A stretch of DNA of 25,694 bases, taken from positions 1 through 25,694 of IMG/VR virus record IMGVR_UViG_3300035187_002384. One strand, given 5' to 3'. This DNA comes from a virus. Below are positions 11,982-18,769 of this stretch, piece after piece. Every line of letters begins with the position of its first letter. Position 1 is the stretch's first letter. The position numbers and the translations under genes are program-made. The notes under the pieces were generated by a model. The model searched no databases and had not been told where the DNA came from. It saw only the letters and a program-made list of their open reading frames with translations.

Positions 11982-12577
11982 TTCACCAAAGCATTTAAAT
12001 TGATCAACTGAATCCGATTGAACTCATACTTAGCAGTAATCTTATCCAGGTTCTCCTTGGTCGGATTAGCCTTCAAAAACTCAAATGCCTTCTGATAAGT
12101 AGGATCAGCAACAGTAGGCGATTGAACTGAACTCTGACGCTCCTGCTTAGCAATAGCCATAGACACCTCATTAGCTGAAGCAATAGATGTCTCAATGCCA
12201 ATGCCAAGATTTGCCAAGCACCTGCCCCAAGCACTCGTCTCACAGTTCTCTACATAAGATGTCTTGTTGATATTACTCGAAGTCCTATCCTCCTGAGCAA
12301 GCCCAACAGAAATGACCCTGCCATCCTTATCCTTGACAATAGCACGGATTACGCATGACTGATCATCTAAATGCACAACCTCTGACTCCAATGACCACCC
12401 CGAATAAATAGGGTTGTTCCGGAAATAAAGGATGCGCTGATTAACCTCTACATACTCCTTACCCTTGATGTTCGTGGTCTTGAAGTTGTGGATGAATGAC
12501 TGCTGCGGTGTCTGTGCAACAGGTTCCGACTCAACACTCTTAGGTGTAGTAGCCAATGGTGATTTTGTTGATGCCAT
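11978..12577 (-). CDS. Candidate single-strand annealing / recombination mediator (Erf/Rad52-like group)
   Basis: A 199-aa protein. Residues about 35-140 carry GKEYVEVNQRILYFRNN, SLESEVVHLDDQSCVIRAIV, GRVISVGLAQEDRTSS and YVENCETSAWGRCLANLGIG. I recognise this core from phage proteins related to Erf and similar single-strand annealing proteins, where a beta sheet followed by a conserved helix with ETSAxGRAL is typical. A flexible N-terminal arm and a C-terminal helical domain flank it. With the RecB-type exonuclease and SSB-like protein downstream it would form an annealing-based recombination set. The first gene after the 12613 promoter box. The family assignment is by memory of the pattern only. 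Confidence 0.6.
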   Translation of the reverse strand: MASTKSPLATTPKSVESEPVAQTPQQSFIHNFKTTNIKGKEYVEVNQRILYFRNNPIYSGWSLESEVVHLDDQSCVIRAIVKDKDGRVISVGLAQEDRTSSNINKTSYVENCETSAWGRCLANLGIGIETSIASANEVSMAIAKQERQSSVQSPTVADPTYQKAFEFLKANPTKENLDKITAKYEFNRIQLINLNALVK

Positions 12578-12612
12578 AATTAATTTTGGTTTAAATGGTT
12601 AAATTGATTTTG

Positions 12613-12620
12613 CAAATATA
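12613..12620 (-). promoter_or_regulatory. Bacteroidota-type -7 box before the recombination block
   Basis: The minus strand reads TATATTTG followed by C, a full match to TAnnTTTG, in an AT-rich gap of 79 bp between two genes. It lies 35 bp before the ATG at 12577, and the leader carries TTTAAACC. No TTG at about 20 nt upstream is seen. It is the widest gap in this gene run, which supports a transcription start here. Confidence 0.5.
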
Positions 12621-12656
12621 CTAATGTTTTGTGAATAAATGTCATTTACTTGTGAA

Positions 12657-13073
12657 TTATTTTTGACTTAAATTATACCGTTTTCTCAGGTAGTCGCATC
12701 CTCTGATTACTTTATTGATATCCCAGAAGAACGATGGGGTGAGCTTTGGTTTGTCTTCATCTGGTATCTGTGCGTGAAGGCTTGCGTATATGTCAAGCAG
12801 CTCCATCTTCCCGATAAGGGATGGTAGTTTCTCAACCATCTTGCGTTCAAGGGCGAGGTATCTCTCTATTGTCTCATGGAATCCGAGTAGGCGGAAAACC
12901 CTCACTATAGATGACTCTACGCTATCTCCATGGCATTTAGCCATCACCCTCCCAGACTCCTCTACAACAGATGCAACAAACAGGTCATTCTCTTTGGCCA
13001 CTATCACTTGGCAGTTGCGGAACATAGGTTCGGCATAGAATGTTTCGAGGAGTTGGTCAGCGTTCATCCCCAA
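12657..13073 (-). CDS. Hypothetical protein
   Basis: A 138-aa protein of unknown function. Beta-rich in the first 60 residues (CQVIVAKENDLFVASVVEESGRVMAKCHG), then helical (SSIVRVFRLLGFHETIERYLALERKM and VIRGCDYLRKRYN). ATGs at 13073 and 13067 are both possible; either overlaps the upstream gene by 11-17 nt. Its stop is followed by the promoter-bearing gap, so it ends a gene group. Confidence 0.6.
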   Translation of the reverse strand: MGMNADQLLETFYAEPMFRNCQVIVAKENDLFVASVVEESGRVMAKCHGDSVESSIVRVFRLLGFHETIERYLALERKMVEKLPSLIGKMELLDIYASLHAQIPDEDKPKLTPSFFWDINKVIRGCDYLRKRYNLSQK

Positions 13074-13683
13074 TTGAAGTTAATCTGTTGTAGATGGATT
13101 CAGTAAGTATATCGTCAAGATTACTGTGCAGAATAGACATACAAGACCTCTCTATGTTTTCCACAATTTCATCATAGGTATCATCTTCTGACCTATCAAA
13201 GGCATTCTTATGGTTTGCTATTGTGGTGGCTATTGATGAGCAGCACAGTTCAGCGTGTTTGCTGAGGGCGAAGTATATAGGGATGCATAGATGGCCTCCG
13301 GGGCTTATGTATCCGGTAGACTTGGGGAATCTGTTAAAGACCCTATGAGCAGCCTTTTCTATCTGATTCTCGTCGGCAGAGCCATTGCAGTAGGCATCGG
13401 CTACATCAAGGGATTCGTTGATGATGAGCATATCCTCATTCTTCAGCACCCATCCCTGGTACCCATTTTTGTTTTTTATGATGGACATCATGTACTTGAC
13501 GCAATCAACTTTGGCCTTGGTGATCACCCTTACATCGACATCGAGTTTATAGGCCAGCCAAAGTAGCCAATCCCCACTCCTGACATTTGCCAACAGCTCA
13601 TCTGTTGTCTCACAACTTGATGCGTACCTCAGCCCTGCTTTGCAGGGGCGCATTGATTTAATTACTTGATACAGTGTGTTCAT
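13057..13683 (-). CDS. GDWLLWLA-family protein, distant paralogue
   Basis: A 208-aa protein. Its first 70 residues share with the 161-aa protein at 10394-10879 the pattern of CKAGLRYASS, TTDELLANVRSGDWLLWLAYKLDVD and ITKAKVDCVKYMM. The remainder is unrelated: residues 95-125 (NESLDVADAYCNGSADENQIEKAAHRVF) resemble the helix region but without the Ala/Tyr repeat, and the C-terminus is helical and acidic. Function unknown. The shared module suggests duplication and C-terminal replacement. Confidence 0.65.
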   Translation of the reverse strand: MNTLYQVIKSMRPCKAGLRYASSCETTDELLANVRSGDWLLWLAYKLDVDVRVITKAKVDCVKYMMSIIKNKNGYQGWVLKNEDMLIINESLDVADAYCNGSADENQIEKAAHRVFNRFPKSTGYISPGGHLCIPIYFALSKHAELCCSSIATTIANHKNAFDRSEDDTYDEIVENIERSCMSILHSNLDDILTESIYNRLTSIGDER

Positions 13684-13716
13684 GATACTTTGTTTAAATG
13701 ATTGATTTTAGAGAGT

Positions 13717-13929
13717 TTAAGACATTTTCGGCATTGGGTATACTTCTTGTACATTGGATCTGCGCTCGTCAAACTCGTTGTTTAAAATAGCCATACTAGC
13801 GGCATATCGGAGGGCTTCTCGTATTGTTCCGTATCGCAACCTACATTTGTTGATGATTTCGGTTTCACATAAGACTGTTGTCATTTTCATTTCATCTTTG
13901 TGGGCGTGGATTTTGTTTGGGTTGTTCAT
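13717..13929 (-). CDS. Hypothetical small protein
   Basis: A 70-aa protein, possibly starting later at an internal Met near residue 14 (MKMTTVLCETEIINKCRLRYG). The part ETEIINKCRLRYGTIREALRYAASMAILN looks like a helical bundle. No family recognised. It starts in a 4-nt overlap with the exported protein gene, and a 33-bp gap with a TTTAAAC leader follows. Confidence 0.55.
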   Translation of the reverse strand: MNNPNKIHAHKDEMKMTTVLCETEIINKCRLRYGTIREALRYAASMAILNNEFDERRSNVQEVYPMPKMS

Positions 13930-14423
13930 TGGCTTATATGGTTAAGTAGTGAATTGAAATTCTGGTTTACTCTTGTTGATTCTTTCTGCGTCAGATAGCG
14001 ATCATAGATGTACAATCGTATTGCTTTTATTTTCTTCTGAGCAATCAGCCTCAGGGTGTCATTGTCAATATCGGCAAAGGCACTCGCTACAAACATGCTG
14101 AATGATGAATTGTAATCGAAGTCTACTTCTACCTCGCTTAAGTCTAACTTGCTACCATCTTCAAAGATGATGTAAATGCCTTTTGCATTACTTGCAAGTG
14201 TATGACAAAATACCCTAGCGGAAATGTAGGCATCGCCTTCACTAGAGTCCTCTTTTATTATGTATCCGACAACTGGCTCTGGATATGCGATTCCAAACCC
14301 TTTGTGATGAAGCGGGGTTCGATAAGTTGTCTGATTCTTGAACTCATCGTACTGTATGGTTACTTGCGCTCTGCTGGTTAGTGTAGCGAATAGCATTGAT
14401 GATATTAGAAATACTTTTTTCAT
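13926..14423 (-). CDS. Predicted exported protein with signal peptide
   Basis: A 165-aa protein with a classic signal peptide: MKKVF, a hydrophobic core LISSMLFATLT, and a likely signal peptidase I site after SRA, giving a mature start at QVTIQYDE. The mature part is strand-rich (YIIFEDGSKLDLSEVEVDFDYN) and ends in helices. Similar small secreted beta proteins beginning Q-V/T-T occur in Bacteroidota genomes. An exported protein amid phage early genes suggests a periplasmic or envelope role such as superinfection exclusion, but this is speculation. The leader has three CTAAAC repeats. Confidence 0.7.
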   Translation of the reverse strand: MKKVFLISSMLFATLTSRAQVTIQYDEFKNQTTYRTPLHHKGFGIAYPEPVVGYIIKEDSSEGDAYISARVFCHTLASNAKGIYIIFEDGSKLDLSEVEVDFDYNSSFSMFVASAFADIDNDTLRLIAQKKIKAIRLYIYDRYLTQKESTRVNQNFNSLLNHISQ

Positions 14424-14429
14424 TGTGGT

Positions 14430-14591
14430 TTAGGAGTTTAGGTGTTTAGCGTTGAGGTATCTTCCGTACAATGCCCAGTTGAATGTTAGAGGGCGGATTG
14501 TCTCGGAGTGATCGGGGATGGTGGTCTTCTTCAGTTGTTCTCTGATGAATTCCTTCCAATTGGGTTGATGTTGATCTGTTTTTGTTTTCAT
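14430..14591 (-). CDS. Hypothetical small protein
   Basis: A 53-aa protein (MKTKTDQHQPNWKEFIREQL...). The ATG at 14591 overlaps the stop of the small membrane protein gene upstream (ATGA), which makes it a better start than the in-frame ATG at 14687. It is rich in basic residues and Trp; no family recognised. The stop codon TAA forms the start of the CTAAAC leader of the exported protein gene. Confidence 0.5.
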   Translation of the reverse strand: MKTKTDQHQPNWKEFIREQLKKTTIPDHSETIRPLTFNWALYGRYLNAKHLNS

Positions 14592-14749
14592 AATGAGTTT
14601 AATTTGATTAGGATTGACAATATTGAAATGAAAATTATACCAGGGATGATAGAGCCTGGAGACTTTGCTCCATCTAGCAGAATCCAAAGTATTATCGTGA
14701 TGCAGATATGAGCATCGTAGTTTCTTCTGAGCTTATTCCTGATGTTCAT
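14588..14749 (-). CDS. Small membrane protein, one transmembrane segment pair (53 aa)
   Basis: A short ORF of 53 aa read by eye: MNIRNKLRRNYDAH, then hydrophobic ICITIILWILLDGA, a short KSPGS loop, and IIPGIIFISILSILIKLNSL. The basic N-terminus and two hydrophobic stretches indicate a small inner-membrane protein with one or two membrane passes. It overlaps the upstream gene by 17 nt and the downstream start by 4 nt (ATGA), so it fills what would otherwise be the only gap in this run, strong positional support. Function unknown; holin-like or toxin-like small proteins have similar shape. Confidence 0.6.
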   Translation of the reverse strand: MNIRNKLRRNYDAHICITIILWILLDGAKSPGSIIPGIIFISILSILIKLNSL

Positions 14750-14993
14750 CAAATAACAGCTTTATGAATGACTTCCGATAGCGTGAATCAGACTTGAAAT
14801 TGTTATCAACTGCATACTGTTTGACCTTTGGTAGGTTCAAGATAACATCTATATCTTGATACTGCAAGTTTTTTAAGTTGAAAATTGAATCAAGGTTGGT
14901 GATGACCCTGCCAACCACTCTCGGCTGAACTGAGGACAAAGCCTCAAGTTCAGTCAAGATGATTTTGTTTGACCTCTCTAATAGTGTCTTCAT
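14733..14993 (-). CDS. Hypothetical protein
   Basis: An 86-aa helical protein (LLERSNKIILTELEALSS..., IDVILNLPKVKQYAVDNNF) without recognised family. It starts in a 4-nt overlap with the 83-aa gene upstream and ends 17 nt inside the start of the small membrane protein gene. No regulatory sequence of its own is seen. Confidence 0.55.
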   Translation of the reverse strand: MKTLLERSNKIILTELEALSSVQPRVVGRVITNLDSIFNLKNLQYQDIDVILNLPKVKQYAVDNNFKSDSRYRKSFIKLLFDEHQE

Positions 14994-15241
14994 TTGAATA
15001 AAGATGAGAAGCTATGGAAGTCTTGATTTAGATCAAGGGACCTCACAATGAAATGCGCATCCCCGAATGGCACCTCTATAAAAAACTTGTATCGCTTGAG
15101 GATGTTCTCGGCATACTCTCGTCTATCTAAGTTCTCAATAGATTCTATCATCAGCATAGCATCAGGGGTGAGTCGCTCCCATAGTGTAGGGAACTTCAGA
15201 TTTGAAATCTGTTCTTTTAACTCTTGTGTGAATTTACTCAT
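14990..15241 (-). CDS. Hypothetical protein
   Basis: An 83-aa protein of unknown function. Mostly helical in the first 50 residues (FTQELKEQISNLKF, LDRREYAENILKRYKF) then strands (FIEVPFGDAHFIVRSLDL). The leader CTAAACCCCAATAAACTATG is one of the clearest copies of the recurrent leader motif and nearly matches the leader of the 213-aa gene upstream. Confidence 0.6.
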   Translation of the reverse strand: MSKFTQELKEQISNLKFPTLWERLTPDAMLMIESIENLDRREYAENILKRYKFFIEVPFGDAHFIVRSLDLNQDFHSFSSLFK

Positions 15242-15261
15242 AGTTTATTGGGGTTTAGATG

Positions 15262-15903
15262 TTATAGTTGTTGTTTTGATTTGTTTGCGAGACCTATTAG
15301 CCTTTGCTGAAACTTCTGACTTTTTTGAACAAGGTCTGATAAGGAGTCCTGGTCATACTCCCAGACTAATTTGACAGGCTCATAAAATACCACTTCTTCG
15401 CCTCCTACCTCAACTTTATTCCTAACCTTGTTAAATGACATCCTAACACAAACATCTATGAATTCATACCCATTTGCGTGATTGTAGGTTTCCGATTTAT
15501 TTGACAACGGGGCATTTGGATTGTATATGGTTACTTGTGCGCGACAACAGTCTGGATTGAATTTAATATTACTATGAATGAACTCATCAGCGTATTCAAA
15601 CACATCGGAAACCATTTTTCTATACACCCCATTAAAATAATATCCATCAATGGAGGTTAGCCTACTGCCAAATTCATTGTTAAATTTATCCATATCTTCG
15701 TAAAATTGAGCCTCTAATTGGTTTAATACATAGCGACTCTTCACTCTATATGACTCAATCATATTCTGTTTTTTGTCGTTGGCATCATCTATTGACTTTA
15801 ATGTAAACACCTCCTTTGAGTTGTCTTTAGTGTTGTTGATTTTCGTGAATTCACTCACAAAGAATTCAAGTATCAACTTCTGGTGATTAGTTAAGTTTAA
15901 CAT
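15262..15903 (-). CDS. Hypothetical protein
   Basis: A 213-aa protein without recognised family. Residues 1-95 look helical and charged with coiled-coil potential (KSIDDANDKKQNMIESYRVK). Residues 115-190 are strand-rich (RAQVTIYNPNAPLS, FIDVCVRMSF, KVEVGGEEVVFYEPVKLVWEY) and the end is a helix rich in Gln and Lys. The start is fixed by the leader TTTAAACCCAAATAAACTATG. It is the largest gene of the small-unknown-gene run. Confidence 0.6.
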   Translation of the reverse strand: MLNLTNHQKLILEFFVSEFTKINNTKDNSKEVFTLKSIDDANDKKQNMIESYRVKSRYVLNQLEAQFYEDMDKFNNEFGSRLTSIDGYYFNGVYRKMVSDVFEYADEFIHSNIKFNPDCCRAQVTIYNPNAPLSNKSETYNHANGYEFIDVCVRMSFNKVRNKVEVGGEEVVFYEPVKLVWEYDQDSLSDLVQKSQKFQQRLIGLANKSKQQL

Positions 15904-15924
15904 AGTTTATTTGGGTTTAAAGGT

Positions 15925-16146
15925 TTAGCAGAAGTATGAGATTAATGCATCCCATTCAGGATGTTGTTCAGCCCAAAGCCGGTATAGGTCATCATTGGAA
16001 TATTCCTTACTCAGTCGCGCAGGAACATTTGAGATGGTAACGTTGTACCTTTGGTTTGGATAGTTGCCAGTTCGGTAGATTGTGGCGTTCACAATGTCGC
16101 ACTGATCTGTTGGTAATGAAATTGGGGTTTGTTCTACGATTGTCAT
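15925..16146 (-). CDS. Hypothetical small protein
   Basis: A 73-aa protein. Strand-rich centre (VNATIYRTGNYPNQRYNVTISNVP), then an acidic Trp-containing helix (NDDLYRLWAEQHPEWDALISYF) and a terminal Cys. No family recognised. Its leader is ATAAACCCCAAACCAATG, in which the TAA is also the upstream gene's stop codon. Confidence 0.55.
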   Translation of the reverse strand: MTIVEQTPISLPTDQCDIVNATIYRTGNYPNQRYNVTISNVPARLSKEYSNDDLYRLWAEQHPEWDALISYFC

Positions 16147-16157
16147 TGGTTTGGGGT

Positions 16158-16385
16158 TTATAGGGTTGAATAAGATGGGGTTAAAAAGTAGGGGTAGATA
16201 TCATCAGCCATGAAGGTTTTGGCATCAGCATCCATAGCATCATAATGCAGGTAGTCCTCGCAGAAGTCAAAGAATCTCTTTTGTTGGTCATCATTTAGTT
16301 TGCTGAATTCAGCGATAGCAAACTTATGATTGCCATTCTCTTTTGCCAGGAGAATCGACTCAAATAAATCATAGTAATCAGTCAT
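16158..16385 (-). CDS. Hypothetical small acidic protein
   Basis: A 75-aa acidic, helical protein (YYDLFESILLAKENGNHKFA, DDQQKRFFDFCEDYLHYDAMDADAKTFMADD). No family recognised. Its stop TAA begins the next gene's TAAACCCC leader, and the same arrangement precedes its own ATG, so stop codon and leader are merged at two consecutive junctions. Confidence 0.55.
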   Translation of the reverse strand: MTDYYDLFESILLAKENGNHKFAIAEFSKLNDDQQKRFFDFCEDYLHYDAMDADAKTFMADDIYPYFLTPSYSTL

Positions 16386-16396
16386 TTTATTGGGGT

Positions 16397-16543
16397 TTAG
16401 AGGGTTGAGAAAAAGATGTTACGGATAATTAGAGCAATGATCATCAATGTTAAAATGTTGAGGATCACCCGACTGTATTGGTCTATGATTTCGGGGGCGT
16501 TGGCATAAATGTAGTCCAACAGTTCATTAAATTTATTTTTCAT
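16397..16543 (-). CDS. Small single-pass membrane protein
   Basis: A 48-aa protein (MKNKFNELLDYIYANAPEII...) with one hydrophobic segment ILNILTLMIIALIIRNIFF at its C-terminus. An in-frame ATG at 16594 would add MIVNKTTITKTTSTPIN, but those codons lie in a repeated element found again at 17859-17922, where they do not continue into a gene. The ATG at 16543 has the usual ACCCCCATCAAT leader, so it is preferred. Function unknown; a C-tail-anchored inner-membrane protein is likely. Confidence 0.55.
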   Translation of the reverse strand: MKNKFNELLDYIYANAPEIIDQYSRVILNILTLMIIALIIRNIFFSTL

Positions 16544-16573
16544 ATTGATGGGGGTTGAAGTTGTTTTAGTTAT

Positions 16574-16630
16574 GGTTGTTTTATTCACTATCATAAAGTA
16601 GAGCCAGGGACAAGCCCTGGCCCTACTGTT
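16574..16630 (-). repeat. Hairpin repeat element, copy 1 (possible terminator)
   Basis: On minus-strand RNA, positions 16626 to 16598 form a 12-bp stem (GUAGGGCCAGGG with CCCUGGCUCUAC, one G-U) and a 5-nt loop CUUGU, 14 nt after the stop of the 230-aa gene. A short conserved tail that includes ATGATAGTGAAT follows. The second copy at 17859-17922 keeps the stem and loop while the stem bases change. There is no long U tract, so it may be an attenuator, RNA-stabilising element or terminator. Confidence 0.65.
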
Positions 16631-16639
16631 GCAGATTGT

Positions 16640-17332
16640 TTATGGGTTAAATACGGGGCAAATAAGCAATTCGCCAGTGCAAACTGAATCTTTAAGCACA
16701 AATACACTGGTACACTTTTTGCTATCCTGAATCCTGAAGTGAAGGTTAATATCCTTTTCGTTGAAAGCAGAAGACAGGTTATGCAGGTGCCCAGCTCCAT
16801 AAATTATTCCAGCCGATTTTTCTTCGTTTTTGGCCTGGAAGACATCATCATATTTAATGTTGTTTTCAATGAATCCCTTTGAAGTATATTGACTACTTTT
16901 TACATTTACTAAAACGGTCTCCTTCATATTAAATTTTGCATCGTAAATTTGAAAGTAGAAGTTTTCATCGAAATGTACCAACTTCAAATAACTTGCTTTA
17001 ATTAGTTTCTTCCATGAATCCGGCGAAATACACAGTCTAATATCCGTTAGATCGAATTCAGTTTCAAAGGTTTGGACCAACAGGGCAATATCAAAGTAAT
17101 TTTGCAGGTCAATTTTGGCCAAAATATGCGCGTTAGTCGCATAAGCGTACATAGTTTTTATGCTCCTCCCTTCAGATTCAATCATTTCGGGTTTGGCTAA
17201 TTCTTGTTCAATAGCTTTACCATACTGAATGTAAATTGAACTGTATTGCTCCCGAAACGGATCTTTTCCGCAAAACAAATGAATACCTGGAAGGGCTTGT
17301 GACTGTGTGTAAACTGAAATTAAGTTTTTCAT
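16640..17332 (-). CDS. Hypothetical protein, weak sliding-clamp-like features
   Basis: A 230-aa protein. The segment KTMYAYATNAHILAKIDLQNYF (about residues 59-80) resembles the ATDGHRL region of DNA polymerase beta-clamp-like proteins. The C-terminal part GHLHNLSSAFNEKDINLHFRI ending VCTGELLICPVF could be the last clamp strands. It is shorter than a full 360-aa clamp, and no diagnostic motif is present, so this remains a guess. It has two TTTAAACCC copies in its leader and follows the RadC-like gene by 31 bp in a two-gene cassette bracketed by hairpin repeats. Confidence 0.5.
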   Translation of the reverse strand: MKNLISVYTQSQALPGIHLFCGKDPFREQYSSIYIQYGKAIEQELAKPEMIESEGRSIKTMYAYATNAHILAKIDLQNYFDIALLVQTFETEFDLTDIRLCISPDSWKKLIKASYLKLVHFDENFYFQIYDAKFNMKETVLVNVKSSQYTSKGFIENNIKYDDVFQAKNEEKSAGIIYGAGHLHNLSSAFNEKDINLHFRIQDSKKCTSVFVLKDSVCTGELLICPVFNP

Positions 17333-17363
17333 AATAAAAAGGGTTTAAAAAAGGGTTTAAAGA

Positions 17364-17807
17364 TTAAATTAGGCCGCTATCGGCAAAGGAGAAATGATCG
17401 TCTTCTGTTAATATCAAATGATCCAGGAGGGAAACATCAAATATTTCCAGGGCTTGTTTTATCTTTTTTGTAATTTGTTTGTCTTGTTCGGAGGGCTGCA
17501 AATTACCTGAAGGATGATTATGTACAATAATAACGGCCGACCCCAAACAGTCCACAACGTGCTTGCAAATTATACGAACATCTACAAAAGTTCCGGATAC
17601 TCCGCCCTGAGATATTTTAGCCCAATGTTTTAATTTGTGGGATCGGCTGAGGATCATAACATAAAACGACTCTACTACGTCTATATCATCGTCGTACATT
17701 TTTCGGGCTAAATCCGCGCTCATTGTACTATTTTTAATTTGTTGGGACTCAATTTTAATACCTGAGTCGCAAACTACTGAGATAATCTTTTTTTGTTTTG
17801 AATACAT
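17364..17807 (-). CDS. radC: RadC-like JAB/MPN-domain protein
   Basis: A 147-aa protein of the RadC group lacking the N-terminal helix-hairpin-helix domain of chromosomal RadC. The metal-binding JAB motif is clear: IIVHNHPSGNLQPSEQD (residues about 93-109), followed by LLDHLILTEDDHFSFADSGLI, typical of the RadC C-terminus, and FYVMILSRSHKL for the first strand. RadC-type JAB proteins are common on mobile elements; chromosomal RadC was once linked to repair but its role is unproven. The leader has GGGTTTAAAGGG-type repeats on the opposite strand (TTTAAACCC on the coding strand). Confidence 0.88.
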   Translation of the reverse strand: MYSKQKKIISVVCDSGIKIESQQIKNSTMSADLARKMYDDDIDVVESFYVMILSRSHKLKHWAKISQGGVSGTFVDVRIICKHVVDCLGSAVIIVHNHPSGNLQPSEQDKQITKKIKQALEIFDVSLLDHLILTEDDHFSFADSGLI

Positions 17808-17858
17808 GATAAAAGGGTTTAAAGGGTTAAAAGGTTGTTATTGTTTTTTGTTGGTTGT

Positions 17859-17922
17859 GGTTGTTTCATTCACTATCATAATAAGATAGGAGCCAGAGAC
17901 AAGCCCTGGCCCCTAACTGTTT
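17859..17922 (-). repeat. Hairpin repeat element, copy 2 (possible terminator)
   Basis: On minus-strand RNA, positions 17915 to 17887 form a 12-bp stem (UAGGGGCCAGGG with CUCUGGCUCCUA, two G-U pairs) and loop CUUGU, 5 nt after the stop of the 209-aa gene. The G-U pairs would be A-C mismatches on the other strand, so it acts in leftward transcripts. The shared tail ATGATAGTGAATGAAACAACC could encode a 13-aa leader peptide (MIVNETTTTNKKQ) before the RadC gene. Confidence 0.65.
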
Positions 17923-18550
17923 ACGCGGGTACCCGTTCAAATTTACCCGTGTTCAAATTCTGTTGGTAGTGGGTCACCTTAAAAGGGCTGTAATTTTCCG
18001 GCACTCTTTTTAATAGACTTTGATATAAATCTATATTTGGGCTACAGTCCCTAAGCGGGTTTTGATTAGATCCGCTGAGACCCTCCTTTACTCTTTTTAT
18101 AACAGTTTCAAAGATCGGGAGGACTTCCGAAAGTTCAATATTGTTGGAGGGGTTTAAACCGCTATATTCGTAGGCTGCGCGAATAGCTACTTTTGAATAC
18201 ATTAAAACTGTGCGCAAAATATAGTCTTGCTGCTCCTGGCTCCACAGGTGCCAACAGTCGGCTATATTCTTATAAACACCTGGCAACTCTTCAATTTTGC
18301 GGTTTAAATCAAAGTTAGTAAACTTAAAGTGCCCGTTTTCGTTTATAATCGGTAGGGCTATTTCATAATATGTTGATTTTTTAGGAGCGCATAGGCGCCC
18401 TGTTTTCGGATCCCTCAACTGGCAAACAAACCGAAAGCCTTTTTTAGGGTTGAATTCTAAAAACGCGGTTCCGGTTGTGCGGTGCCTACCGAAAGGATAG
18501 TCTTTGATATCTTCGACGTGGGAGGAGGGGAGAAATTGAAAGTTTTTCAT
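17921..18550 (-). CDS. Hypothetical protein
   Basis: A 209-aa protein. N-terminal segment DYPFGRHRTTGTAFLEFNPKKGFRFVCQLRDPKTGRLC looks like a beta barrel with basic residues, and residues 110-175 are helical (CWHLWSQEQQDYILRTVLMYSK). Not recognised with certainty; proteins like it occur on Bacteroidota mobile elements beside RadC. Its leader is a long run of AACCTTTTAAC and TTTAAACCC variants. It is followed within 5 nt by the second hairpin element. Confidence 0.6.
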   Translation of the reverse strand: MKNFQFLPSSHVEDIKDYPFGRHRTTGTAFLEFNPKKGFRFVCQLRDPKTGRLCAPKKSTYYEIALPIINENGHFKFTNFDLNRKIEELPGVYKNIADCWHLWSQEQQDYILRTVLMYSKVAIRAAYEYSGLNPSNNIELSEVLPIFETVIKRVKEGLSGSNQNPLRDCSPNIDLYQSLLKRVPENYSPFKVTHYQQNLNTGKFERVPA

Positions 18551-18589
18551 AAGGTTAAAAAGTTAAAAGGTTAAAAGGGTTGAAAGGGT

Positions 18590-18769
18590 TTAAATAGAGT
18601 AAATAAATTGTTTAAAAAGTGCCACGGCCTCAGTTTTACTGTATCCCGTGTAAATCCGTTTTACAAGCTGATTAAATAGAATACAGCTAATTAGATACGA
18701 TCCGGATCCTTCGACCTGGCAAACATTCAAAGCCCTCAGGGCCTCTTCTTTTTGGAGATAGTTTTTCAT
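18590..18769 (-). CDS. Hypothetical small protein (59 aa)
   Basis: A short ORF found by eye: MKNYLQKEEALRALNVC..., ending FKQFIYSI. It is helical with two Cys and begins with MKN like the 209- and 230-aa proteins. It sits 37 bp downstream of the promoter -7 box at 18815 and its leader contains CTAAACC/TTTAAACC repeats just like its neighbours, so it is probably the first gene of the long leftward operon. Its stop TAA is part of the next leader. No family recognised. Confidence 0.55.
   Translation of the reverse strand: MKNYLQKEEALRALNVCQVEGSGSYLISCILFNQLVKRIYTGYSKTEAVALFKQFIYSI

Noticed and set aside
16591-16800. 69-aa minus-strand ORF running into the hairpin repeat
   Set aside because: Out-of-frame reading of the end of the 230-aa gene, ending in the hairpin element.
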